37,177 bases of DNA from Leadbetterella sp. (GTDB lineage: Bacteria > Bacteroidota > Bacteroidia > Cytophagales > Spirosomataceae). The stretch lies in NCBI GenBank assembly GCA_021740125.1, contig JAIPAJ010000012.1:1-37177 (forward strand). Direction: 5' to 3'. Position numbers and translations under genes: made by a program. Shown here piece by piece: positions 8,298 through 16,084 of the stretch. The notes beneath the pieces are model-generated. The model was not told the DNA's origin. It saw nothing but the letters and a program-made list of their open reading frames with translations, and ran no database searches. Every line of letters starts with the position of its first letter. The first letter of the stretch is position 1.

Positions 8298-9614
8298 ATG
8301 TTTCAGAATCTTCAGGATAAACTTAACGGTGCATTTAAAACCCTCAAAGGCAAAGGGCGTATCACCGATGTAAATATAGCCAGTACAGTAAAGGAAATCC
8401 GACGTGCCTTGATGGATGCTGACGTAAATTACAAAGTAGCTAAAGACGTTACAGACAGGGTAAAACAAGAAGCTCTTGATCGTAAAGTGATGATAGCGGT
8501 GGAGCCAGGGCAACTTTTTGTAAAAATTGTTCAAGAGCAATTGCAAGACCTCATGGGCGGCATGGCTCAAACCGTAAACCTTAAAGGTTCACCAGCTGTG
8601 GTTTTGATAGCTGGACTTCAAGGTTCGGGTAAAACTACTTTTTCAGGAAAATTTGCGGCCTATCTAAAAAAACAAGGCAAACAAGTGATGCTAGTAGCCT
8701 GCGACGTGTACCGTCCGGCGGCCATCACACAGTTGCAAGTTTTGGGTGAGCAGATTGGCGTAGAAGTATATGCAGAACCCGACAATAAAGATGCAGTTTC
8801 GATAGCCAAAAATGCGGTAGCAGCGGCTAAAGTCAAAGGGAAAAGCATTGTAATTGTCGATACAGCTGGTCGTTTGGCGGTTGACGAGGTCATGATGACC
8901 GAGGTTGAAAACATCAAAAAGACCATTTCTCCATCTGAGATTCTATTTGTTGTAGACTCTATGACGGGTCAGGATGCGGTAAATACGGCCAAGACTTTCA
9001 ATGAACGCCTTAATTTTGATGGCGTTGTACTTACCAAATTGGACGGTGACTCACGTGGTGGTGCGGCCTTATCAATCCGTACTGTAGTTGAGAAGCCTAT
9101 TAAGTTTATGAGTACGGGAGAGAAAATGGAAGACCTCGACATTTTCCACCCTGATCGTATGGCCAGTAGAATCTTGGGCATGGGTGACGTGATATCGTTG
9201 GTAGAAAGAGCCCAGCAGGCTTTTGACGAAGACGAAGCCAAAAAGATGAACAAGAAGATGCGTGAGAACAGTTTTGATCTCAACGATTTTCTTTCTCAGC
9301 TGGAGCAAATCAAGAAAATGGGTAATATCAAGGACGTGATGGGTATGATACCAGGAATGGGTTCAGCTGTAAAAGATCTCGACATCAGCAATGATTCTTT
9401 TAAGCCTATAGAGTCTATCATAAAAAGTATGACTCCCAAAGAGCGTGAGCTGCCCGATCTTATAGACGGAAGCCGCAGAAAACGTATTGCAGGTGGAGCA
9501 GGAAGGACTATTCAAGAAGTAAACAACCTTTTGAAGCAGTTTGACCAAATGAAAAAAATGATGAAGAAATTCAACAAAATGAGTCCAAGTGGCAAATCAA
9601 GAATGTTTGGTTGA
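8298..9614 (+). CDS. ffh: Signal recognition particle protein Ffh (SRP54)
   Basis: This is a 438-residue GTPase of normal Ffh length. It binds signal sequences of nascent membrane and exported proteins and, with 4.5S RNA and FtsY, delivers ribosomes to the Sec translocon. Domains in order are the N-domain four-helix bundle (1-95), the G domain with P-loop GLQGSGKTT (about 107-115), DTAGR, and TKLDGDSRGG (NG interface), then the methionine-rich M domain from about residue 300. The M domain carries the finger-loop region (GMIPGM) and the basic SRP RNA-binding helices, ending in MKKMMKKFNKMSPSGKSRMF. The start at ATG 8298 is supported by the conserved first residues MFQNLQDKLNGAF. Confidence 0.97.
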   Translation: MFQNLQDKLNGAFKTLKGKGRITDVNIASTVKEIRRALMDADVNYKVAKDVTDRVKQEALDRKVMIAVEPGQLFVKIVQEQLQDLMGGMAQTVNLKGSPAVVLIAGLQGSGKTTFSGKFAAYLKKQGKQVMLVACDVYRPAAITQLQVLGEQIGVEVYAEPDNKDAVSIAKNAVAAAKVKGKSIVIVDTAGRLAVDEVMMTEVENIKKTISPSEILFVVDSMTGQDAVNTAKTFNERLNFDGVVLTKLDGDSRGGAALSIRTVVEKPIKFMSTGEKMEDLDIFHPDRMASRILGMGDVISLVERAQQAFDEDEAKKMNKKMRENSFDLNDFLSQLEQIKKMGNIKDVMGMIPGMGSAVKDLDISNDSFKPIESIIKSMTPKERELPDLIDGSRRKRIAGGAGRTIQEVNNLLKQFDQMKKMMKKFNKMSPSGKSRMFG

Positions 9615-9672
9615 TTTTGAAAGAAGCTATATTATCAAAGCCTATTAGAGAAATTCTTCAAACAGCTATTTT

Positions 9673-10578
9673 TTATTTTTTTGAATAATAATAAAGTTTG
9701 GGAGCCACTGGTAATTCACCTCGCTCGCTAATGGTATAGTAGCCTTTGGCTTGGTAGTCCCAGCAAATTGATTCACCTTGATTTTCTTGAACATAAGGTG
9801 CTCCAACATCTCTGTTACGTGAAAGTGCCTGAAAAATGGTCTCGTTGGTTTTTAGTTTCCAATAAAAAACTGCAATGTAAGTTTTCAATAATATTTCGTT
9901 ACCATCTGCTGAAATGTCTCCACCTACTATTCCCCAATACGGTATTGTTCCTAAAAATTCTGCCTCAAAAGGTTGATTTACTGGTTGCGGGTATTTAAGT
10001 TTGAAAACCTTTACATTCAACTCATCTTTTGTAATAATATACAAATCCTTTGTTTTTGGATCAAGCAACAGTGTTTCTGCGTTATTGGATGCATTCTTAG
10101 GATAAAAAAACTGAATGGCATCCACTTTCTCCACGAAGTTTACGCTTGAATTGGGCTCTTCAAACCTATAAATGGTATATTGCTTATTTGAACCTCCATT
10201 ATTATCCCCAATATCTGCTGTATATATATAACTTTTTCCAACTTCTGGACCAGGTCCAGTGGCGATATCTTCCCAGTCTCGATTTTGTCCATTAATATTT
10301 ACAAATTTCTGATAAGATCCATCTTTTGAAAACACATGATATCCTGCCGACGCCTCACTGTCTTCAATTATAAACAAACTTCCAAAATATAACCTTGAGG
10401 GGGCAATTCCTGAAGCCTCATTTGTTTTGCCTAGAGGTGTGTCAAAGACCAGTGGTGTGGCATTAAAAGAGGTTGTGGAATCTACAGGAGTGGGTTGGGG
10501 TTTATCGCCACCACTTCCGAACAGAAAACATGAATTTAGACTTACACTTATGAGGACAAATATCAATAATCTCTTCAA
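9673..10578 (-). CDS. Putative lipoprotein of unknown function, possibly beta-propeller-like
   Basis: This is a roughly 301-residue protein with a lipoprotein signal: KRLLIFVLISVSLNSC, lipidation cysteine in LNSC, then a short Pro/Ser/Thr-rich linker (GGDKPQPTPVDSTT). No ATG is available. I prefer the TTG at 10578 because it gives a compact signal peptide; a TTG at 10608 would add ten residues. The mature part contains repeated short segments (RLYFGSLFIIED, YIYTADIGDN, DLYIITKDE, GDISADGNEILLKTY, GESICWDYQAKGYYTISE) that look like blades of a propeller of the kind seen in secreted phytase-like or SdiA-regulated-type proteins. No catalytic residues are identifiable. It follows hemH on the same strand by about 60 nt and may be co-transcribed with it. 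Confidence 0.75.
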   Translation of the reverse strand: MKRLLIFVLISVSLNSCFLFGSGGDKPQPTPVDSTTSFNATPLVFDTPLGKTNEASGIAPSRLYFGSLFIIEDSEASAGYHVFSKDGSYQKFVNINGQNRDWEDIATGPGPEVGKSYIYTADIGDNNGGSNKQYTIYRFEEPNSSVNFVEKVDAIQFFYPKNASNNAETLLLDPKTKDLYIITKDELNVKVFKLKYPQPVNQPFEAEFLGTIPYWGIVGGDISADGNEILLKTYIAVFYWKLKTNETIFQALSRNRDVGAPYVQENQGESICWDYQAKGYYTISERGELPVAPKLYYYSKK

Positions 10579-10640
10579 AACTTCTATTTCTTTATTTTGG
10601 AAACGCAAAAAAGATACCTTTCACAAAACTTTCTGTAAAT

Positions 10641-11675
10641 TTATTTTTGGTGGCTGTTTTCCAAAACCAATTCTTCTAGCAAATTAACCCAGTTTTCTGA
10701 ATCGTTAAGGCTTTCTACCAAATCCCATTTTTCACCACCATGTTCCTCAAAAAGCTCTTTGTATTCGTCGCCAACTTCAATGGTAGTCTCCAAACAATCA
10801 GATACAAAAGCAGGAGAAAAAGCCAATACACTCTTAATACCTTTTTTACCAAATTCTTTGATAACGTCATCGCTATAAGGCTTAATCCAAGGTGTTTTGC
10901 CCAACCTCGATTGAAAACTAGTGGTGTAAGTACCTTCTTTCAGTCCCAATTCTTTTACCAAAAGTCGGGTGGTTTCAAAACACTGAGCTCGATAGCAATG
11001 CTGATTTTTCTCAGTGATATTGTCACAACAAGTACCAAACTTACAAACACTGTGGCAGTCGCCTTTGGTTATTTGCCTCTCAGGTATGCCGTGGTAAGAA
11101 AACAGAAAATGCTCGTAATCATACTTGTCCATGTGTGTGCGGGCATTTGCTGCAAATCCAGCTATAAATTTTGGATAATCGTAAAAATTATTCACGATTT
11201 TTATTTCAGGTATCACCAGCCATTTTGATACAATCTCCATTACTTTTTGATACACCGAACCTGTGGAAGCAGAAGCATAATGAGGAAATAAAGGAATAAC
11301 AATTAAATCTTTAATCCCTGATTTTTGAAACTCATCTAACTTTGACTGAATAGACGGATTCTGATACCTCATAGCCAATTTTACAATGTATTGGTCACCC
11401 AATTTGTTTTGCAAATCACGCTCATTGGCTAAGCCATATATTTTCAGCGGCGAACCGTTTTCTGTCCACAATTCTCTATAAATTTTGGCTGATTTAGGTG
11501 ATCTAAACGGAGCTATAATGGCATTAACCAACAACCAACGGGGCACGGCAGGTATGTCCAACACTCGTTCGTCCCAAAGAAATTCTCTCAAATATTTTCT
11601 AACATCCGGCACACTAGGCGAATCAGGCGTTCCTAAATTTACCAACAATACGCCTGTTTTTAACTCTTTACTCAC
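10641..11675 (-). CDS. hemH: Ferrochelatase (protohaem ferro-lyase)
   Basis: This 344-residue enzyme inserts Fe(II) into protoporphyrin IX (or coproporphyrin III), the last or near-last step of haem synthesis. Family signatures are the N-terminal GVLLVNLGTPDSP, the LRxFLxDxRV-like LREFLWDERVLDIP, the active-site histidine in FSYHGIPERQ (about residue 195), and the C-terminal FVSDCLETTIEVGDEY with the conserved glutamate. A cysteine-rich stretch (CHSVCKFGTCCDN, then CYRAQC) lies after the active-site histidine; similar cysteines occur in some Gram-negative ferrochelatases, and I do not claim a cluster. The start is GTG 11675, which overlaps the stop of the upstream gene by four bases (GTGA), so the two are translationally coupled. 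Confidence 0.95.
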   Translation of the reverse strand: MSKELKTGVLLVNLGTPDSPSVPDVRKYLREFLWDERVLDIPAVPRWLLVNAIIAPFRSPKSAKIYRELWTENGSPLKIYGLANERDLQNKLGDQYIVKLAMRYQNPSIQSKLDEFQKSGIKDLIVIPLFPHYASASTGSVYQKVMEIVSKWLVIPEIKIVNNFYDYPKFIAGFAANARTHMDKYDYEHFLFSYHGIPERQITKGDCHSVCKFGTCCDNITEKNQHCYRAQCFETTRLLVKELGLKEGTYTTSFQSRLGKTPWIKPYSDDVIKEFGKKGIKSVLAFSPAFVSDCLETTIEVGDEYKELFEEHGGEKWDLVESLNDSENWVNLLEELVLENSHQK

Positions 11676-12403
11676 TTTATTAATTCTGGTTTTTTAAAAT
11701 CTGTAAAAACACTTTCATCAAGTTTTTGATATACAGCAATATCCGTCAACTTCCTTTCTCCTCTATCTCCAGAAAGCAATACTTTGCCATACATTTTATA
11801 GTCTTTCCAAGGCATAGTAAATCTTGGCTTTTCATCAGCAAAATTTCCAAAATGACTCCATTGTGTTATCAAGTGTGATTTCTTATCGAAATAAATCCAA
11901 TATTTGTTATTTGGAGTTACACCAACTTCTTTAAAGGTCATTTCCAGATATTCAGCCTCATTTCCATCAGCTGTTTTGGCATCACCCAAATATTTTAAAC
12001 TTACCCCTGGATCACTGAGTTTCCAAGGCATTACCAGCCAATAAGAGTGGTTTATCCAGATTCTCTTGGCTTCTTCCAAAAACTTGTTCAAACTGTCAGG
12101 ATGTGTTTGCTCAACTCCTTTTTTCCAAATTTTACCTGTCTTGTCGTTGATATTGAGAATATATACGGAATTCTCTTTCAAAAAGTCTATTCTTACACGG
12201 CTCTTGTGTTTGTCCCAAGTCAATGACTGGTTTCCAAAAAAAGTCCAATGAATGTATCGGGTTTTATCATAGTTTTTTTGACCTCCCATAGCCTTCAAAA
12301 CTTTAGATTTTAGCGTTTCTACGTCTTGTGCCCGCAGGTCGGTAATGCAAGCCAACAAGAATATGGCCAAAGAGATTTTTTTTAGAAAACTGAATTTTGT
12401 CAT
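11672..12403 (-). CDS. Secreted LolA/LolB-like protein of unknown function, upstream of hemH
   Basis: The protein has 243 residues with a signal peptide (MTKFSFLKKISLAIFLLACITDLRAQ, cleavage after RAQ). The mature protein starts with VETLKSKVLKAMGGQKNYDKTRYIHWTF, a pattern common to Bacteroidetes periplasmic proteins with a LolA/LolB-like half-barrel: a short helix, then a long antiparallel sheet with regular Tyr/Trp strands (KYWIYFDKKSHLITQWSHFG). I cannot assign a named function; carrying a lipid or other hydrophobic ligand in the periplasm is possible. Its stop overlaps the hemH start by four bases, and the pair is the start of a likely operon with hemH and perhaps the lipoprotein gene beyond. 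Confidence 0.8.
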   Translation of the reverse strand: MTKFSFLKKISLAIFLLACITDLRAQDVETLKSKVLKAMGGQKNYDKTRYIHWTFFGNQSLTWDKHKSRVRIDFLKENSVYILNINDKTGKIWKKGVEQTHPDSLNKFLEEAKRIWINHSYWLVMPWKLSDPGVSLKYLGDAKTADGNEAEYLEMTFKEVGVTPNNKYWIYFDKKSHLITQWSHFGNFADEKPRFTMPWKDYKMYGKVLLSGDRGERKLTDIAVYQKLDESVFTDFKKPELIK

Positions 12404-12532
12404 ATTTTATGTTATTTAGAATGATTTACTTTATTGTCTCAAAACAAGCGAATACCTTAGAATAAAAAAGTAAAATTTGTTTTGCGAATTTTCACTTACT
12501 AATTAATTTTTAATTTGGCAAACTATAGCATC

Positions 12533-12688
12533 ATGGAACAAATCACCAACATTTTTGAAAACACGAAAAATCAAACTTCACTCGGTATAAAAGATTGCCT
12601 GAGGTTAATTGGTTTAAAAGAGCTCACGGCCAACATTTATGCTGTACCAAAGGGCAAAAAGCCTAAAAACGAAATTTTGCCTGCGTAA
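12533..12688 (+). CDS. Small hypothetical protein, 51 residues
   Basis: This short ORF runs from ATG 12533 to TAA 12688. It begins MEQITNIFENTKNQTSLGIK and continues with the hydrophobic-basic stretch DCLRLIGLKELTANIYAVPK, ending in a Lys/Pro-rich tail. It is amphipathic, without a signal peptide or membrane segment. Codon use is ordinary for this genome, it lies alone in a 343-bp gap between divergent-looking neighbours, and a hairpin terminator follows it at 12719-12743. These three points favour a real gene. No family is recognised. Confidence 0.5.
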   Translation: MEQITNIFENTKNQTSLGIKDCLRLIGLKELTANIYAVPKGKKPKNEILPA

Positions 12689-12718
12689 TCATTCTTAGAA
12701 TTCTCAAGTTAATACAGT

Positions 12719-12743
12719 AAAAACCTCTTAAGGGAGGTTTTTG
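12719..12743. terminator. Bidirectional intrinsic terminator between the 51-residue ORF and purF
   Basis: AAAAACCTC and GAGGTTTTT form an inverted repeat around TTAAGG, with an A run on one side and a T run on the other, so it can serve both the plus-strand small ORF and the minus-strand purF gene. It lies just beyond the purF stop codon. Confidence 0.8.
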
Positions 12744-12746
12744 TTT

Positions 12747-14639
12747 TTAATATGCTCTTACCAATTTGCCTTCCATAAAATTGATAAAGGCTTTATTTAC
12801 AACTTTATTTCCTCCAGGAGTAGGATAATCGCCCGTAAAATACCAATTACCCAAATGATTAGGACAAGCTTTGCTAAGATTTTCTACCGTTTGATAAACC
12901 ACCGCTACTTCGGCAGAGATGCCCTCTGGTCTAATAATTTGAGCTATTTTGCAAGAAATATCTTCATCAGAAAATGGCTCAAACAATGATTTTACAAGGT
13001 TTTCTTTGTGCAACTGTCCATTTTTTTGCAATTCAAGACAAGCATTATATACTTCTTCTTTTTTGTACTCAATGCCACGCTCTTTGAGCAATGCCAACAT
13101 TGCTCTAAAAGCTACAAACTCCTTGACTTTCGACATATCTATACCGTAACAGTCTGGGTATCGAATTTGAGGAGCTGAAGAAACAATTACAATTTTTTTC
13201 GGCCCTAATTTATCTAAAAGTTTCAAGATACTCTTTTCTAACGTAGTTCCTCTTACTATAGAATCGTCTATGATAACCAGTGTATCTACTTTTTTGCGTA
13301 TAACACCGTGGGTCATTTCATACACATGCGATACCATTTCAGAGCGGTCGTCATCATTGGTGATGAAGGTACGAAGCTTCACATCTTTCGATACCAATTT
13401 TTCAAATCTTGGCTTGAAGTTGAGGATTTTGTCCAACTCCTCGTCATTCAGTTTTCCAGATTTTATCCTTTCCTTACGCCATTCGGCCAAATGATCTTCA
13501 ATACCTTCTACCATGCCATAAAAAGCAGGCTCAGCAGTGTTTGGGATATAAGAAAATACTGTATTTTCTAAATCATAATCTATTTCTTTCAATATCTGAG
13601 GAATCAACAAACGCCCCAGTGTTTTTCTTTCCTGATAAATATCTGGATCAGATCCTCTGGAGAAGTAAATCCTTTCAAAACTACAGGCTTTTCTTTCGAC
13701 TTTAGGCAAAATATTAAACTCCCCAAACTCGCCGTATTTATCTATGATGAGAGCACTTCCAGGTGAAATCTCTACTATTTGATCATATTTTGCTCCAAAA
13801 GCGGCTTTGATCGCTACTCTTTCTGATGCAACAACTATTACTTCATCATCGTACCAATAATAGGCTGGGCGAATACCCGCTGGGTCTCTCACGACAAATG
13901 AAGCTCCAAAACCTGTAATACCTGCCATGGCATATCCACCATCAAAATCACGACACGAACGGTGCAATACGCGTTGCATATCCATGTTATCTTCTATGAT
14001 GTCGCTGAGGGCAGGGTTTTCGTATATTCCTTTAAAACGCTCAAAAACTCTTTGATTTTCTTCATCCAAAAAATGTCCAATTTTTTCCAAAACCGTTATA
14101 GTATCTCCTTGATCTTTGGGATGTTGACCCAAATGAACAAGTTTCCTAAACAGCTCGTCGGCATTGGTCATGTTGAAGTTACCGGCACAAACCAAGTTGC
14201 GACTTCGCCAGTTGCTTTGGCGGAGCATTGGATGGCAATTTTCAATTTCATTGCGACCGTGTGTTCCATATCTCAAATGCCCCAAAAACACTTCTCCCGA
14301 AAACGCAATGTTCTTTTGCAGCCAAGCCGCATCCTTCATTTTGTCGGGGTTGCTTTTCTGAACTTCGAGATACTTTTCGTTGATTTTTTTGAAAATATCC
14401 ACCACTGGACGGTTTTCAACTGAACGGTAACGGCTGATGTAGCGGCTACCTGGAGGAACTTCTATTTTGACATTGGCCACACCTGCACCGTCTTGACCGC
14501 GGTTGGTCTGCTTTTCCATCAAAACATACAGCCTATTAACTGCATAGAGAGGTGTGCCATATTTCTCGATGTAATATTCGAGAGGTTTTCGGAGCCGAAT
14601 GAGGGCAATGCCGCATTCGTGTTTGATAGCGTCGCTCAT
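12747..14639 (-). CDS. purF: Amidophosphoribosyltransferase PurF
   Basis: This 630-residue enzyme catalyses the first committed step of purine synthesis, converting PRPP and glutamine to phosphoribosylamine. The start at ATG 14639 gives MSDAIKHE followed by the nucleophile Cys9 (CGIAL); an upstream TTG at 14660 would add seven residues. The N-terminal glutaminase (Ntn-type) domain shows TNRGQDGAG, GHLRYGTHG and CAGNFNMTN. The phosphoribosyltransferase domain carries the PRPP loop VIIDDSIVRGTT. At 630 residues it is longer than the roughly 500-residue E. coli enzyme, because of insertions in both domains and a C-terminal extension (PNHLGNWYFTGDYPTPGGNK); this long form is usual in Bacteroidetes. 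A short propeptide before the cysteine would have to be removed for activity, as in the Bacillus enzyme. Confidence 0.95.
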   Translation of the reverse strand: MSDAIKHECGIALIRLRKPLEYYIEKYGTPLYAVNRLYVLMEKQTNRGQDGAGVANVKIEVPPGSRYISRYRSVENRPVVDIFKKINEKYLEVQKSNPDKMKDAAWLQKNIAFSGEVFLGHLRYGTHGRNEIENCHPMLRQSNWRSRNLVCAGNFNMTNADELFRKLVHLGQHPKDQGDTITVLEKIGHFLDEENQRVFERFKGIYENPALSDIIEDNMDMQRVLHRSCRDFDGGYAMAGITGFGASFVVRDPAGIRPAYYWYDDEVIVVASERVAIKAAFGAKYDQIVEISPGSALIIDKYGEFGEFNILPKVERKACSFERIYFSRGSDPDIYQERKTLGRLLIPQILKEIDYDLENTVFSYIPNTAEPAFYGMVEGIEDHLAEWRKERIKSGKLNDEELDKILNFKPRFEKLVSKDVKLRTFITNDDDRSEMVSHVYEMTHGVIRKKVDTLVIIDDSIVRGTTLEKSILKLLDKLGPKKIVIVSSAPQIRYPDCYGIDMSKVKEFVAFRAMLALLKERGIEYKKEEVYNACLELQKNGQLHKENLVKSLFEPFSDEDISCKIAQIIRPEGISAEVAVVYQTVENLSKACPNHLGNWYFTGDYPTPGGNKVVNKAFINFMEGKLVRAY

Positions 14640-14878
14640 AATATTTTTGGAGGTGTGCAAACCTAAAATTTTGCACGTTTTTTTTAGACTGCAAAGGTCA
14701 AAATATTTACTATCAGGTGCAAGATAAAACTCAAAATATTTATTGAGTAAACACAGGCATTAAGAAAACAAAAATCGCTTTGGAAACAATTGTATACTGT
14801 TTAGACAAAATATTATTTCAAAAAATTCAATCTAAAAATTTATTAAATCCGTAACTGAATCAAATTTCTACAAATAAC

Positions 14879-15295
14879 ATGAAAAAAGGAATAAAAATTA
14901 CCCTTTACAGTTTCACCGCTATCTTTCTAGGCTTGATGGTTTACGCCAATTGGCAACCAAAACCCCTACATGCCTATGCCAAAGACGCACAGCTGAGTAT
15001 TTTTCAACTTAAAAAAACAGCTAATGAGCAAGATTTGGAAAAGATCAATAACAAGTTAGAAAAAGTCCAAGGTATTTCTGCAGTAGCTGGTAACACACAA
15101 AGCCAGATGTTGAGTGTTGTATTTCACCCAGATGAAATTTCTGAGAGTGATGTTAAAACTTGGTTGGTTAATGAGAACATTGAATTCGAAAATGCAAATT
15201 TTACAATTGATGGTCCTCCAGCAGCAGAATGTCCTGTACAACATGCGTATATCATGGGTTTTCAAAAAATTAAATATGCTTTAAATTTTCGTTAA
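14879..15295 (+). CDS. Membrane-anchored protein with an HMA-like (ferredoxin-fold) domain
   Basis: The protein has 138 residues: an N-terminal hydrophobic segment at 6-23 (KITLYSFTAIFLGLMVYANW), then one small alpha/beta domain (about 38-112). The pattern LEKINNKLEKVQGISAVAG... LSVVFHPDEISESDVKTWL is what is seen in heavy-metal-associated domains (beta-alpha-beta-beta-alpha-beta), where V.GV..V followed by V.Y.P is typical. The metal-binding CxxC of classical HMA domains is missing; the only cysteine in the mature part is in the tail AAECPVQHAY, next to a histidine. It is 18 nt upstream of a lipidated truncated haemoglobin gene and very likely co-transcribed with it. Function is unknown; a role in periplasmic metal or haem handling is a guess. 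Confidence 0.7.
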   Translation: MKKGIKITLYSFTAIFLGLMVYANWQPKPLHAYAKDAQLSIFQLKKTANEQDLEKINNKLEKVQGISAVAGNTQSQMLSVVFHPDEISESDVKTWLVNENIEFENANFTIDGPPAAECPVQHAYIMGFQKIKYALNFR

Positions 15296-15313
15296 ACATA
15301 AAACAAAACAATT

Positions 15314-15790
15314 ATGAAATTGGTAAAAATTTCGGTGATAGCCTTGGTGCTAGGAATGATGATGACCTCATGTAAAGAGGAAGAGGAGATGGTTGCTACC
15401 CCAACACTGTATGAGCGATTGGGCGGTGTTAATGCCATTTCGGCTGTGGTTGACGAGTTTATTGGCAGAGTGGCTGCGAATCCTGACATGGTGCGGACAT
15501 TCCAACCATTGTTGACAGAAGTTGGACAAAAAGGAGCTGCTTCTCCAAAGTTAATTGCATTGAGACAAAACCTTATAGACCAAATTGGTGAGGCATCAGG
15601 TGGTCCGCAAAAATACATGGGCAAAGATATGGTTACGGCCCACAAAGGTATGATGATAACAGAAGTTGAGTTTAACTCTTTGGCAGGCAATCTTTCAGGT
15701 GCATTGGACAAATTCAGTGTGCCTGCTACTGAGAAAAACGAATTATTAACAGTAATCGGTAGCTTAAAACCTTCAATTGTAGGGAAGTAA
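15314..15790 (+). CDS. Group 1 truncated haemoglobin with lipoprotein signal
   Basis: The protein has 158 residues. A lipoprotein signal ends in MMMTSC (Cys20), so the globin is probably anchored in the periplasm or outer membrane. The globin domain begins TLYERLGGVNAISAVVDEF (31-49), the classical opening of group 1 truncated haemoglobins, and the proximal histidine is His110 in KDMVTAHKGM. The distal site differs from the textbook form: the tyrosine usually present at B10 appears to be Ile50 (VDEFIGRV). Cytosolic relatives bind O2 or NO; lipidated forms are poorly characterised. It follows the HMA-like gene by 18 nt and ends at a strong terminator. Confidence 0.85.
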   Translation: MKLVKISVIALVLGMMMTSCKEEEEMVATPTLYERLGGVNAISAVVDEFIGRVAANPDMVRTFQPLLTEVGQKGAASPKLIALRQNLIDQIGEASGGPQKYMGKDMVTAHKGMMITEVEFNSLAGNLSGALDKFSVPATEKNELLTVIGSLKPSIVGK

Positions 15791-15814
15791 TTTAGATAGT
15801 AAAATCGGTAATTG

Positions 15815-15850
15815 AACACCTTCGAGCAATGCTTGAAGGTGTTTTTTTTT
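15815..15850 (+). terminator. Intrinsic terminator after the truncated haemoglobin gene
   Basis: AACACCTTC (15815-15823) pairs with GAAGGTGTT (15835-15843) around a short loop that can itself pair further, followed by a long T run to 15850. It closes the two-gene unit beginning at 14879. Confidence 0.9.
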
Positions 15851-16084
15851 ATAAATTATTACTCAAAAATCGAAAAAGCTTCTTAAAATAATCCATAACC
15901 TATCCTAAGTCATTTTTTAGGAAATAAAGGAAATTTAATTTTACGACAGAAACTGGTAAAATGTAAATACACATCAGAACCAGCCAAATTGTTGATTGAT
16001 AACCAAAAAAAAATTCCATTTCAGTTAATATGTTAAGGATTCGTTAATCTTTGCATCTGGGCATATTCTTAAAAAACTACAATT

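Noticed and set aside
11000-11080. A 2Fe-2S cluster in ferrochelatase
   Set aside because: The cysteine-rich stretch is suggestive, but known ferrochelatase clusters use other spacings, often near the C-terminus, so I could not support it.
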